Origin: UBA2589 sp038120095
GTDB taxonomy: Bacteria > Gemmatimonadota > Gemmatimonadetes > Longimicrobiales > Gaopeijiaceae
Length of the DNA stretch: 64,000 nt
Direction of reading: 5' to 3'
Assembly (NCBI GenBank): GCA_038120095.1
Contig: JAYOKZ010000013.1
Span: forward strand, 1 to 64,000
Part shown: in pieces, positions 38,090 to 47,327 of the stretch
Layout: each line of letters begins with the position of its first letter
Position numbering within the stretch: the first letter of the stretch is position 1
Notes under the pieces: model-generated
Seen by the model: the letters and a program-made list of their open reading frames with translations, nothing else
The model's database searches: none
What the model was told of the DNA's origin: nothing
Translations under genes and position numbers: made by a program

Positions 38090-38859
38090 CCCTTCGATGC
38101 ACCCGGGCCTTCGGCGTGGTCGTCGGTGTGTTCTTCGCGGTCGGGTGCACGCCGGATCGACCTCGGCGAACGCCGGTCGATGCCATTCTCTCAGGGGTCG
38201 AGTGCCATGATGGTGTCCGTGAGGCTCTGCGGTCTCTCGGCGCTGACGAGACCTTCCTGCCTGCGCCTCCCGGTCCGAACGGAATGCGCGGTGCCTGGAT
38301 CCCGACCTCGACGTTCGGGGTGTGGGTCGCGCTGACCCTGCCCGACCGTGGGCCGCCTCCTCTGGCAGTCGTGACGTCCGACTCCATTTTCGAGATCCGC
38401 ATGCGTCAGGACTGCACGGCGGAGGCTCCCGTGCGTCGAAGCCGTACGACCTCCGGTCAGGGTTTCTCGTTCGACGACGAGTATCTCCATCGACAGATCG
38501 CAGCGGCCGCTCCGGCTCCTCTCGTCGTATACGTCTGGTCTCCCCACATGCCGCTCGCACCCGATGGGTGGCCGGAAATCGAGCGCGCAGCCTCTGACGC
38601 AGGCATGCGCGTCGTTCCAGCACTCATCGCCCACGGAGACCGTGCGTTTGCGTCTCGGGAGGCGCACCGGGTCGGCATGTCGGACGACGGGCTTCGGGAG
38701 ATCACATCCATCGAGTTGCTGGCGCGGCAGGCGCAGGTTCACGCGCCGTCGATCGTCATCTTTTCTCGCAGTCGAGTCTCTCCGGTGCTGCCTGGCTATC
38801 GGACCGAGGAGGGGTACCGCCGCTACCTCGGGGCCTTCCACGCGGATCCCGCAGAGTAG
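38086..38859 (+). CDS. Lipoprotein with thioredoxin-like C-terminal domain lacking CxxC
   Basis: The 257-residue protein begins with a lipoprotein signal (VFFAVGCTPDR, lipobox AVGC) and its ATG overlaps the previous stop after a GGAGG site. The N-terminal third contains one Cys pair (VECHDGV and RMRQDCTAE). The second half reads PLVVYVWSPHMPLAPDGWPE, which has the opening strand and turn of a thioredoxin fold but SPHM where CxxC would be. It continues as MRVVPALIAHGDRAFASREA and HAPSIVIFSRSRV. A redox role is therefore doubtful; a binding or structural part is more likely. I recognise no named family. Confidence 0.6.
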   Translation: MTLRCTRAFGVVVGVFFAVGCTPDRPRRTPVDAILSGVECHDGVREALRSLGADETFLPAPPGPNGMRGAWIPTSTFGVWVALTLPDRGPPPLAVVTSDSIFEIRMRQDCTAEAPVRRSRTTSGQGFSFDDEYLHRQIAAAAPAPLVVYVWSPHMPLAPDGWPEIERAASDAGMRVVPALIAHGDRAFASREAHRVGMSDDGLREITSIELLARQAQVHAPSIVIFSRSRVSPVLPGYRTEEGYRRYLGAFHADPAE

Positions 38860-38874
38860 AAGGCCGAACGGGCG

Positions 38875-40341
38875 TCAGGGCTCGATTGCGTGGCAGAGCC
38901 CTTCCAGCGCGGCCCAATCCCGTTCCCCGGCGACTTCGTCGCCCCTCGCGTCGCGAACGAGGGCAACGCATTGGGCAGGTGTCAGCGACATCGCCTGACC
39001 GGCGAGTTCGTGTGGCTGCAGAGGGAATGGGTCCACGACTTCGCTCACACAGGCGCGTTGCCACAGGGCACCCAGGTCACGCCAGAGGGTGGCATCGCCC
39101 GCACGTGTCATGTCGGTCGTCCGCCAGCCCCTCGACGCCGGATCCACGACCCTGAAGCGGAATTCCTTATCCGCCGTGGCTTCCCGCGGGAGCGAGTTGG
39201 AGACGAAGAAAAGGGCGCCGTCAGGAAAAAAGGCCGGAAAGTAGCTCCCCACCCCGGCCTCCAGTGATGTCGTCAGACGCTGCAGACCGGAGGCACCCGT
39301 GATGCGTCCTGCAGCATCACGCTCCAGTCGAGCGACCATGATATCCGTGATGGTCGACTCTGGAAGTCCGCCATTCACGAAGGGGGTCAGGTATTGCCCC
39401 TGACTCAGATGGAACGTCAGCATCGACCCGTCGAAACTGAAATCCGCCTTGCCCGCGACGAATCCCAGATCCACCACTTCGGCGCAGGATGCCATACCCG
39501 CGGAAGGATCGGTCGACGTGATCTCGTAGATCTTGAGAGAGGCGCCGTCCGAGTACGTGCTGCCTGCGACCTCGCTCGTATACGCGGCAACGTACTGCCC
39601 GTCCTTGGAGATGAAGGGAGTGTTCAGGTCGTTCTGGACCTCCGGGCAAAGCGCCATCGGCTCACTGGCCTGAACATCGAGCAGTTCGCCCGAGTCTGCG
39701 TGGTGCCGGAACAGGTAGTCCACGATCCGAAAGCGCGATTCATCCGCCGTACCGGAGAACATCAGGCGGTACGTCGTCTCCAGGCCGCTGTCCGTATCGA
39801 CTTCACGGACGAGACTCGTCGACTGGTAGTAGACGCGGTGCATCGCGGGATGGTCATGAATGAAGGCAGGCTCCAGATCGGCGATGTCTCGACCGACGGA
39901 CAGCGCCTCGAGCATGGGCTCCACCGGGTAGAAGCGGGTGTTCGAGTCCGGGGTGTAGTACGACGGCACCGTCATGTAGCGGCCGTCGGGCGTGGCGACG
40001 GCGTCCGAACGGTCCGGTATGGCGACGCGCTCATCCTCGGTCAGGTTGTACAGGTAGTTCTGGTCGTGGCTGGCGAACGCAACGATCCAGTCGTCACCCG
40101 GGTGGGCCACCGGGCGGGCGAACCAGTTCACGTCGTCGATCGGGTCTGCACCGGGTCCGGGCCGATCCACGAGCACGTGAATCGCCATCTCGGGAATCGC
40201 ACAGTAATCCTCGCTCGAAGCCCGCATCGCCTCGGGCAGAGCCGGCTCGTTCGTATCGGAGCGGGGCTCGCCGCCGCTGCATCCGGCGCCGAGGAGCAGG
40301 AGCGCCGTGATCGCGAGGACACGACGGCGCGGTCGGATCAT
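38875..40341 (-). CDS. Lipoprotein with PD40/WD40-like propeller
   Basis: This 488-residue minus-strand protein has a lipoprotein signal ending LLGAGCSGG. The mature part contains PD40-like beta-propeller blades (GDDWIVAFASHDQNYLYNL, FISKDGQYVAAYTSEVAG, KADFSFDGSMLTFHLSQG, SYFPAFFPDGALFFVSNS). Such propellers line the TolB-like and dipeptidyl-peptidase families but no catalytic domain follows, so binding is the likely role. Two Cys pairs near the C-terminus (WQRACVSEV and PAQCVALV with LCHAIEP) may form disulfides. Only 5 nt separate its start from the preceding amidohydrolase, indicating an operon of two. It converges on the upstream lipoprotein, 15 nt apart. Confidence 0.78.
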   Translation of the reverse strand: MIRPRRRVLAITALLLLGAGCSGGEPRSDTNEPALPEAMRASSEDYCAIPEMAIHVLVDRPGPGADPIDDVNWFARPVAHPGDDWIVAFASHDQNYLYNLTEDERVAIPDRSDAVATPDGRYMTVPSYYTPDSNTRFYPVEPMLEALSVGRDIADLEPAFIHDHPAMHRVYYQSTSLVREVDTDSGLETTYRLMFSGTADESRFRIVDYLFRHHADSGELLDVQASEPMALCPEVQNDLNTPFISKDGQYVAAYTSEVAGSTYSDGASLKIYEITSTDPSAGMASCAEVVDLGFVAGKADFSFDGSMLTFHLSQGQYLTPFVNGGLPESTITDIMVARLERDAAGRITGASGLQRLTTSLEAGVGSYFPAFFPDGALFFVSNSLPREATADKEFRFRVVDPASRGWRTTDMTRAGDATLWRDLGALWQRACVSEVVDPFPLQPHELAGQAMSLTPAQCVALVRDARGDEVAGERDWAALEGLCHAIEP

Positions 40342-40346
40342 GCGGA

Positions 40347-41504
40347 CTACTCCTGCCTGTCGCCCGGGAGCGCAGCCGTGGGCAGAGAGGGGATGATCCG
40401 TTGCGCGTTTCCGTAGTAGAACGCCCTCAGAACGTCGTCGGGAAGATCCATACCATACAGCTTCCAGAAGGCATGGTAGTCCCGGTAGTAGTCGAAGTAC
40501 TCGTCAGCGGTCTCGAACACGCGGAAAAAGTACGGATATTCGTCGGGCTGGAATGAGTCCTTTCCGAACAGGACACGGTCGCTGTACCGGGCGAAGAATT
40601 CGCCGGCAAAGCGGGGCTGACGTCCGAGGTCATAGAGGACCGCGCCCACCTCGGCGAGCACGTTGGGATGAGCGTCGAAGAGCTCTCCGAGTGTGGCCAG
40701 GTCGGCTGTATGCCATCCCATGTGCGCAAGAATCCACGTCGTATTCGGATGCTTCATGAGCATCCGGTTTCGCTCCGCCATCAGGTCTTCGAAGGAGGGG
40801 AAACGCTCTCGATCCATGAACCGGCGATTCTCGAAGAGCGCCAGCTCGAGCCAGCGCTCGTTGGAATAGTCCAGCGGCTCGAAGAACTCGGGAGGATCCG
40901 CGGTGTGCACGAACACCGGAATGCCCAGTCGCCCCGCCGTCTCCCAGACGATGTCCAGCTCAGGATCATCCATCTGCAGGCGCGTACCGTCGTCCTTGGT
41001 ATGAAGCAGACCGAACGCCTTGCTGATTTCACCGATCCCGACGGCTCCCGCAGCGACATCGTCTTCGAGTTGAGCCGCGATTCGGGCACCGGAGCCCGGC
41101 CCGACGTTCTGGAGATCGAGGGACGCAAAGAAGACGAAGCGGTCGGCGTACCCGGCCTCACGAACCGCCTCGATCTGACTCCGCAAGCGCTCACCGGAGC
41201 TGGGCCGGGCCTGAACCATGACACCGATGTTCAGGCGGTCCATCTCTCCGATGACCCGCTCGATGGTTTCGCGGTTGTCGAGCGTCGGGGGGTGACCATG
41301 GATGTCCACGAGCGGGAACCGCGCCCGAGGCACCTCATGCTGGGGCACGACGAGCGTCGACTGAGGCTTGTACTCCGTGATCGACGGCGGCGGAATCGTC
41401 GGCTGACGATCCTGGCCCGGGCGACGCTGCTGTGCGTCGCAGGCAACAGGTGCTGCGCAGACGGTCAGCAGCAGAAGGGCGCGTCTGGAGGACGAAAAGC
41501 GCAT
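40347..41504 (-). CDS. Amidohydrolase-2 family lipoprotein
   Basis: Reading from ATG 41504 (the ATG at 41576 adds a leader without signal properties), the 385-residue product has a lipoprotein signal ending LLTVCAAPVACDAQ. The barrel starts at FPLVDIHGHPPTLDNRE, where DIHGHP replaces the classical HxH metal motif. It continues as GIPVFVHTADPPEFFEPLDY, NTTWILAHMGWHTADLATL and LFGKDSFQPDEYPYFFRVFE. These are the amidohydrolase-2 (decarboxylase/TIM-barrel metal hydrolase) features. An outward-facing lipoprotein of this family is unusual outside these phyla. The propeller lipoprotein follows after 5 nt, and a WD40-amidohydrolase gene is divergent from it. Confidence 0.83.
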   Translation of the reverse strand: MRFSSSRRALLLLTVCAAPVACDAQQRRPGQDRQPTIPPPSITEYKPQSTLVVPQHEVPRARFPLVDIHGHPPTLDNRETIERVIGEMDRLNIGVMVQARPSSGERLRSQIEAVREAGYADRFVFFASLDLQNVGPGSGARIAAQLEDDVAAGAVGIGEISKAFGLLHTKDDGTRLQMDDPELDIVWETAGRLGIPVFVHTADPPEFFEPLDYSNERWLELALFENRRFMDRERFPSFEDLMAERNRMLMKHPNTTWILAHMGWHTADLATLGELFDAHPNVLAEVGAVLYDLGRQPRFAGEFFARYSDRVLFGKDSFQPDEYPYFFRVFETADEYFDYYRDYHAFWKLYGMDLPDDVLRAFYYGNAQRIIPSLPTAALPGDRQE

Positions 41505-41696
41505 CGGAGTCGACTCGGTTCGAGGAGTTTGGGGCAAGCTGGGGCGGGCCCCGGATGCTGTACAGGGCCGGAGCACGGGCGTTCCGGTTCAATGTGGCGG
41601 GGCGGCTGGCCCCCCCACGGCCCGGGGGCGATCTTGGCTGTCTCGAATCGAGTCCGGTGCGTTACGGCTCGGGCAGATCCTCTACAGGAGTGCAGG

Positions 41697-44600
41697 ATGT
41701 CGAAGCGCGTGTGGCTGTGGGCGGTGGTACTCGGGGGTCTCCTTTCGGTCGGGTCACCGACCTCCGGCCGGGCCCAGGCACAGGATGAGCCTGAAACCGA
41801 CGAAGCGACGGAGCTTCTCAAGGAAGGGCTTCCGTTGGCGCCGGAGCGAACCCTGTCCGGAACCTTCACCGAGGGCTCCTGGATTTCGCTGGACGTGAGC
41901 CCCGACGGCCAGCTGATCGTCTTCGACTTCCTCGGTGACCTGTACACCATGCCCTTCTCGGGTGGGCAGGCCACGTCGCTGACTCGCGGAATGGCGTTCG
42001 ACGGGCAGCCGCGCTTCAGCCCGGATGGCCAGTCGGTCGTATTCGTCAGTGATCGGAGCGGTGGCGATGCCGTCTGGACCGTGTCGCTGGACGGTGCAGA
42101 CACGACACGGATCACGCGCGGTGAGCGCAGCGCCTTTCAGTCGCCCGAATGGACCCCGGATGGGGACTACATCGTCGCTACACGTCAGGGCCCGGGTCAG
42201 GGGAAGCTCTGGATGTATCACCGGGAGGGCGGAGGAGGCATTCTGCTGATCGAGGACCCTTCGACCGCCCGAACGACTGGGGCCGCATTCGGGGCAGACG
42301 ACCGTTATATCTGGTATGGTCGTCGAACCGGGACTTGGCAGTACAACTCGCCGGGACGGGACTATCAGCTGTGGGTCTACGATCGCGAGACCGGCGAGAA
42401 CAGTGCGCGCTCGGGTCGTTATGGGGGTGCGTTCCGACCGACATTGTCGCCTGACGGTCGGTGGCTCGTGTACGGCAGTCGTCACGTCTCGGAGACCGGA
42501 CTTCGTATCCGCGACCTCGGAACGGGTGACGAGCGTTGGCTCGCCTTCCCGGTCCAACGTGACGAGCAGGAGTCCCGGGCGGCTCGCGACGCATACCCGG
42601 GCATGAGCTTCACGCCCGATTCCCGCGAGGTCGTGGCCTTCTGGGGTGGGAAAATCTGGCGGGTCCCGATCGACGGGAGTGAGATGCACGAGATCCCGTT
42701 CCGCGTCGACGTCGAATTGCCGATGGGTCCCGAGGTCGATTTCGACTACCCGATCGAGGATGGCCCGACCTTCGTCGCCAAGCAGATCCGGGACATCGCG
42801 CCGTCACCGGATGGACGTCATCTCGCGTTCACCGTCATGGGAGACGTGTACGTACGAGAACTCCCCGACGGGGAGCCGCAACGCGTCGCCCCGATGGACG
42901 CCATGGCTGCGCAGCCGGCCTGGTCGCCTGACGGCGAACGCCTCGTGTTCACTGCGTATTCAGATGCCGAGGGCGGGCATCTGTATGCGGTAGACGCGGA
43001 CGGAGACGACCTGGAGCAGATTACGTCCGACGCCGCGTTCTACACGGAGCCCGTCTTCTCACCCGACGGAGATCGGGTCGTTGCGATTCGCGGGGCGCGG
43101 ATCGCGTACGAGGAGGCGCTGACCCAGAATGTACCGAGGGGTTCGGTCGACCTCGTGTGGGTGCCCGCGAACGGGGGCCGCGCTTCGGTCATTACGCCCA
43201 TTGCCGGCCTCGGTGCACCTCACTTCGTGGAGGGATCGGACCGGATCTACGCGACCCAGTCGGGTACAGGACTCGTATCGATGCGGTGGGACGGAACCGA
43301 TCGCCGCGAGCATGTGCAGGTCCGAGGAGCGAATCCGGGCGGTGGGGGAGGACAGGGGCCGGCTGCTTCGGTGATCCGGATGGCTCCGGAGGGTGATCAG
43401 GCGATCGCCCTGGTCGGAAACCAGCTGTTCGTGGTGACCGTGCCCTATGGAGTCGGTGCGGAGGCGCCGACCATTTCGGTGGCGAACCCCTCATCGGCCG
43501 CCTTCCCGGCTGAGCAACTGACCGATATCGGGGCTCAGTTTCCCGCGTGGGGGGCGAGTGGCCGTGAGGTGCACTGGGCGCTGGGCAACGCCCACTTCGT
43601 ATACGACCTCGAAGCCGCGCAGACGTTCGCAGACAGCGTTACGTCGGTTCAGGCGGACGAGGAGGAAACGGAGGAGGTCGCCGAAGACGACGCAGCGGAC
43701 GAGGGCGCAGAGGGTGAGGAAGAGGGAGAAGCCGACGACGAGTATCGCCCGACCGAGACCCGAATCACCGTACAGGTCGAACGTGACACGCCGGAGGGTG
43801 TGCTCGCCCTGACGGGTGCGCGGGTCATCACGATGAATGGGGACGAGGTCTTCGAACGGGGCGATATCGTCATCAGGAACAACCGGATCGAAGCGGTGGG
43901 GCCGTCCGGTCGCGTCTCGATTCCGGGTGATGCAACGCGCATGGACATGGCTGGCCGGACCATCATGCCGGGCTTCGTGGACACGCACGCCCATCTCAGA
44001 GCTTCCTTCAATGTCCATCGTGCCCAGCCATGGTCCTACGCGGCCAACCTGGCGTACGGAGTGACCACGGCCCGCGACCCACAGACCGGATCGAGTGACG
44101 TCCTCTCGTACGAGGACTTCACGCGGGCCGGTCGAATGGTAGGTCCTCGTATCTACAGCACCGGTCAGGGCGTCTTTTCCGGGGAAGGGATCAGCAGCCT
44201 CGATGAGGCGCGGGATGTTCTGCGTCGGTATTCGGATTACTTCGATACGAAGACGATCAAGATGTACGGCGCCGGGAATCGGGAAGTACGCCAGTGGATC
44301 ATTCAGGCCGCGCGTGAACTGGAGCTCATGCCGACGACCGAGGGCAGCCTCGACCTGCGGCTGAATCTGACGATGGCGCAGGACGGATATTCCGGGACAG
44401 AGCACAACCTGCCAGGTGTTCCACTCTTCGATGACGTGGTCGAGCTCGTCGCGCAGTCGAACATGGCGACGACGCCGACGATCGTCGTGACCTACGGTGG
44501 CCCGTGGGCGGAAAATCTCTTCTACACGACGACGGATGTGTTGCGGGACGAGAAGCTCGCGACCTTCACGCCGTGGGAGGAGATCTACCAGAAGGCCGCC

Positions 44601-45065
44601 CGCCGGGCGGGTGGAGCGGGCTGGTTCGACGAATCCCAGTACATCCATCGAGAGATCTCCGACTTCCTCGATGATGTGGTCGAGGCCGGAGGTCGAGCCG
44701 GCGTGGGAAGTCACGGTCAGCTTCAGGGACTCGGATACCACTGGGAGCTGTGGTTGACCGGAGCCTCCGACCGGATGACAAACCACGAGGCGTTGCGGAT
44801 TGCGACCATTATCGGAGCCGATGCACTCGGGCTGGATCAGGATCTCGGCTCGCTCGAGCCGGGCAAGCTGGCCGATCTGGTGGTGCTCGATGCCAACCCG
44901 CTCGAGGATCTGCAGAACTCGAATACGGTCCGTTGGGTCATGAAGAACGGTCGGATGTACGAGGGCGATACCCTGTCGGAGACGTGGCCCGAGCAGCGGC
45001 CCGCCCGAGGATTCTACTGGCAGAGCCCCGGTGCCATCCCCAGCCGTACGACAGGGAACGAGTAG
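41697..45065 (+). CDS. Exported TolB-like WD40 propeller fused to amidohydrolase
   Basis: Placed at ATG 41697 behind an AGGAG site, the 1122-residue protein has a signal peptide (cleavage near GRAQAQ). About residues 45-640 form one or more PD40 propellers with TolB-like blades (WISLDVSPDGQLIVFDF, QPRFSPDGQSVVFVSDR, RPTLSPDGRWLVYGSRH). A strongly acidic linker of about 35 residues (ADEEETEEVAEDDAADEGAE and onward) leads to an amidohydrolase barrel (about 690-1100). That barrel has the metal site GFVDTHAHLRASF and later VVTYGGPWAENLF and GVGSHGQLQGLGYHWEL. This layout is common in Gemmatimonadota and may cleave peptides or cyclic amides outside the cell. The substrate is unknown. Confidence 0.87.
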   Translation: MSKRVWLWAVVLGGLLSVGSPTSGRAQAQDEPETDEATELLKEGLPLAPERTLSGTFTEGSWISLDVSPDGQLIVFDFLGDLYTMPFSGGQATSLTRGMAFDGQPRFSPDGQSVVFVSDRSGGDAVWTVSLDGADTTRITRGERSAFQSPEWTPDGDYIVATRQGPGQGKLWMYHREGGGGILLIEDPSTARTTGAAFGADDRYIWYGRRTGTWQYNSPGRDYQLWVYDRETGENSARSGRYGGAFRPTLSPDGRWLVYGSRHVSETGLRIRDLGTGDERWLAFPVQRDEQESRAARDAYPGMSFTPDSREVVAFWGGKIWRVPIDGSEMHEIPFRVDVELPMGPEVDFDYPIEDGPTFVAKQIRDIAPSPDGRHLAFTVMGDVYVRELPDGEPQRVAPMDAMAAQPAWSPDGERLVFTAYSDAEGGHLYAVDADGDDLEQITSDAAFYTEPVFSPDGDRVVAIRGARIAYEEALTQNVPRGSVDLVWVPANGGRASVITPIAGLGAPHFVEGSDRIYATQSGTGLVSMRWDGTDRREHVQVRGANPGGGGGQGPAASVIRMAPEGDQAIALVGNQLFVVTVPYGVGAEAPTISVANPSSAAFPAEQLTDIGAQFPAWGASGREVHWALGNAHFVYDLEAAQTFADSVTSVQADEEETEEVAEDDAADEGAEGEEEGEADDEYRPTETRITVQVERDTPEGVLALTGARVITMNGDEVFERGDIVIRNNRIEAVGPSGRVSIPGDATRMDMAGRTIMPGFVDTHAHLRASFNVHRAQPWSYAANLAYGVTTARDPQTGSSDVLSYEDFTRAGRMVGPRIYSTGQGVFSGEGISSLDEARDVLRRYSDYFDTKTIKMYGAGNREVRQWIIQAARELELMPTTEGSLDLRLNLTMAQDGYSGTEHNLPGVPLFDDVVELVAQSNMATTPTIVVTYGGPWAENLFYTTTDVLRDEKLATFTPWEEIYQKAARRAGGAGWFDESQYIHREISDFLDDVVEAGGRAGVGSHGQLQGLGYHWELWLTGASDRMTNHEALRIATIIGADALGLDQDLGSLEPGKLADLVVLDANPLEDLQNSNTVRWVMKNGRMYEGDTLSETWPEQRPARGFYWQSPGAIPSRTTGNE

Positions 45066-45068
45066 TTC

Positions 45069-46289
45069 GTGGATCTCCCGACTGCGCGTGGGATGAGGGC
45101 CCCGCTCGCCGACGTCCGGGTGTGTGATGTCACGCAGAATCTCGCGGGGCCGTTCTGTGCACAGATCCTCGCGGATCTCGGGGCCACGGTCATCAAGGTG
45201 GAGCCCCCGGGCGGTGATCTCGGGCGGCTCTGGGGTCCTCCCTTCTGGGGGGGAGATTCGGCGCTCTTCCTCTCCGCGAACCGAGGAAAGCGGAGCATCG
45301 TTCTGGACCTCAAGCAGGACAGCGGGATGGATGTCCTGCGCCGGCTCGCCACCTCGTGTGATGTATTCGTGCAGGCGTCACGCCCGGCTGCAGCCCATCG
45401 TCTGGGCATCGATGCCGCCTCCGTACGGGGGTGGAGAGAGGATATCGTGCACATGTCGCTGAGTGCCTACGGCCAGGATGGGCCGATGAGTGATCAGCCC
45501 GGCTACGATCCGCTCATGCAGGCGTATGCAGGCATCATCTCCGTGACGGGAGAGCCCGAGGGAGCACCCACCCGCGTGGGTGGATCGGTGGTCGACTTCG
45601 GCACGGGCATGTGGGCGGCGCTGGCCATCCTCGCTGCCCTTCGGGAGCGCGACCGGAGTGGCGTCGGCGCGGCACTCGAGGCCTCCCTGATGGACACCTC
45701 CCTCGCGTGGGTTTCCTACCACATGATGGGGTACATGGCGACCGGTCGCGTACCCGGCCCGATGGGCTCCAGTCTCGGGGCGATTGCTCCGTATCGAGCG
45801 TTCCGGACGTCCGATGGATCCGTGATGATCGCCGCCGGCAACGACGCCATCTTTCAGCGACTGTGTCTCGCGCTCGAGCTGTCCGGGGTGGCCGAGGACG
45901 CACGCTTCGCATCGAATGCGGAGCGCGTGGCCCATCGGGTCGAGCTGGATCTCCTGGTGGAAGGCGCAACGGAGTGTCTCACCACCGGGGAGCTCCTCGA
46001 TCGCACCAGGGAACACTCCATTCCGGCCTCGGCGATCCAGTCGATCGATGAGGTGGTGCGTGATACGCAGGTCGAGGCAGCCGGCATGTTTCCTCACCGT
46101 GCTCACCCGGACATTGACGGGTATCGCGACGTGTCACTGCCGCTGCGTATCGATGGCGCGCGCCCTCGGGCGGATCGCGTCCCGCCCGCGCGTGGGGCGC
46201 ACAGCGTAGAGATTCTCGAGGAGCTCGGGTTCGAGTCGGAGCAGATCGAATCCCTTCTGGAGACCGGAGCGGTCAGCTCGGAGCCTTGA
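45069..46289 (+). CDS. Family III CoA-transferase (CaiB/BaiF type)
   Basis: The gene begins at GTG 45069, 3 nt after the amidohydrolase stop. The 406-residue product opens with the CoA-transferase III pattern VCDVTQNLAGPFCAQILADL and GATVIKVEPPGGD, then ANRGKRSIVLDLK. The catalytic Asp that forms the covalent oxalyl/acyl intermediate is expected in GGSVVDFGTGMWAA (Asp176). Such enzymes move CoA between organic acids such as carnitine, formyl/oxalyl or bile acids. Protein is cytoplasmic with no export signal. Although close to the upstream gene, the two products act in different compartments, so any shared role is unclear. Confidence 0.9.
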   Translation: MDLPTARGMRAPLADVRVCDVTQNLAGPFCAQILADLGATVIKVEPPGGDLGRLWGPPFWGGDSALFLSANRGKRSIVLDLKQDSGMDVLRRLATSCDVFVQASRPAAAHRLGIDAASVRGWREDIVHMSLSAYGQDGPMSDQPGYDPLMQAYAGIISVTGEPEGAPTRVGGSVVDFGTGMWAALAILAALRERDRSGVGAALEASLMDTSLAWVSYHMMGYMATGRVPGPMGSSLGAIAPYRAFRTSDGSVMIAAGNDAIFQRLCLALELSGVAEDARFASNAERVAHRVELDLLVEGATECLTTGELLDRTREHSIPASAIQSIDEVVRDTQVEAAGMFPHRAHPDIDGYRDVSLPLRIDGARPRADRVPPARGAHSVEILEELGFESEQIESLLETGAVSSEP

Positions 46290-46328
46290 GGGGAGGGAAC
46301 AGGGCCGGTAACCCTCGTCCGGGGAGAA

Positions 46329-47327
46329 TCAGTCTGGCACGAGTGCGACGCGAAATCCGATGAAGGGCCGTCGAGCCCCCGGGTCGGCTCCTCCGCGGTT
46401 CGCGGCACGGATCATCTGCTCGGGATCGCCGAACGATCCGCCGCGCATGACCCAGAGGGCCTCACTCCGAATCGTCTCGTCGTCGTCGTCGTCGGTGAAT
46501 GGGTACGGCTGATACGGGCTGACGGTCCACTCCCACACGTTGCCGCTCATGTCGGCGAGGCCGTGGGCGCACGACGGGCATTCGAATGACCCCACGGCGG
46601 TAGTACCACGAGCGCGGTAGTTCGCGAAGTCGCGTTCCGGCATGTCACCCCAGGGGAAAATCCGGCCTTCGGATCCGCGGGCGGCCTTCTCCCACTGAGC
46701 CTCGGTCGGCAGACCCACCCGCCAGCCGTCCTGCAGAAGGCCGGCCAGCATCGGATGCGTGTCCCGAAGGTCCGCTCGACCCCGGAGATCGCCGTCGAGC
46801 CAGTCTGCGTATGCGACTGCATCCGTCCACGCGACCCATGCCACCGGGTGATCGGGCGGGGCCTGAACGGTCCGGGCATCGAGCACGGGATGCCGGGATG
46901 CGTTCAGGAACGCCGCGTACTGCGCGACCGTGACCTCGAAGCGGGCCATATAGAAGGTGGGAACATACGGCTGTCCCTGCACCCGACCGTCTCCCCACCA
47001 CTCGAGGTCGAAGCTGAGTGAATCGCGACCCGGATCACTACCCATCGTGAAGGCCCCGCCGGGTATCTCCGTGAAGCCGAGTAAATCCCCGTTCGGAAGA
47101 AATGCGATCTCCGGTCGGAACCCGGGCAGGTCGTCCGGAACGGGCACACGCACCTCGGCTCGTCTTCCATTATCCCCGGAACCGATCGACACGGAGTCCG
47201 GGGCTGCGGCCAGCGCGATCCAGGAGATGGCGACCAGAGCGACTGCAGATGCGCCGACGCCGAATGATCCAGCGGAGCCGCCGGATCGAGCACTGGAGCG
47301 AGAGGGTTCGGTCGACCCTTCCGTCAC
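46329..47327 (-). CDS. Membrane-anchored SUMF1/FGE-fold protein lacking the catalytic Cys pair
   Basis: I start this at GTG 47327, whose last two bases overlap the upstream stop as GTGA; ATGs at 47375 and 47363 would overlap further. A membrane segment (VALVAISWIALAAAP) near residue 35 precedes the sulfatase-modifying-factor fold: IPGGAFTMGSDPGRDSLS, MARFEVTVAQYAAFLN, LPTEAQWEKAARGSEG and MSGNVWEWTVSPYQPYP. The C-terminal MRGGSFGDPEQMIRAANRGG lacks the two Cys that true formylglycine-generating enzymes use, so it is not expected to activate sulfatases. The only Cys are in FECPSCAHG. The acidic run DDDDDE is unusual. Translation is coupled to the RnfD-like gene. Confidence 0.82.
   Translation of the reverse strand: MTEGSTEPSRSSARSGGSAGSFGVGASAVALVAISWIALAAAPDSVSIGSGDNGRRAEVRVPVPDDLPGFRPEIAFLPNGDLLGFTEIPGGAFTMGSDPGRDSLSFDLEWWGDGRVQGQPYVPTFYMARFEVTVAQYAAFLNASRHPVLDARTVQAPPDHPVAWVAWTDAVAYADWLDGDLRGRADLRDTHPMLAGLLQDGWRVGLPTEAQWEKAARGSEGRIFPWGDMPERDFANYRARGTTAVGSFECPSCAHGLADMSGNVWEWTVSPYQPYPFTDDDDDETIRSEALWVMRGGSFGDPEQMIRAANRGGADPGARRPFIGFRVALVPD

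Noticed and set aside
40668..41696. 343-residue N-terminal extension of the WD40-amidohydrolase
   Set aside because: It lies antisense to the amidohydrolase lipoprotein, while the start at 41697 has an RBS and a signal peptide.
46329..47327. Formylglycine-generating enzyme for sulfatases
   Set aside because: The two catalytic Cys near the C-terminus are absent and no sulfatase gene is nearby.
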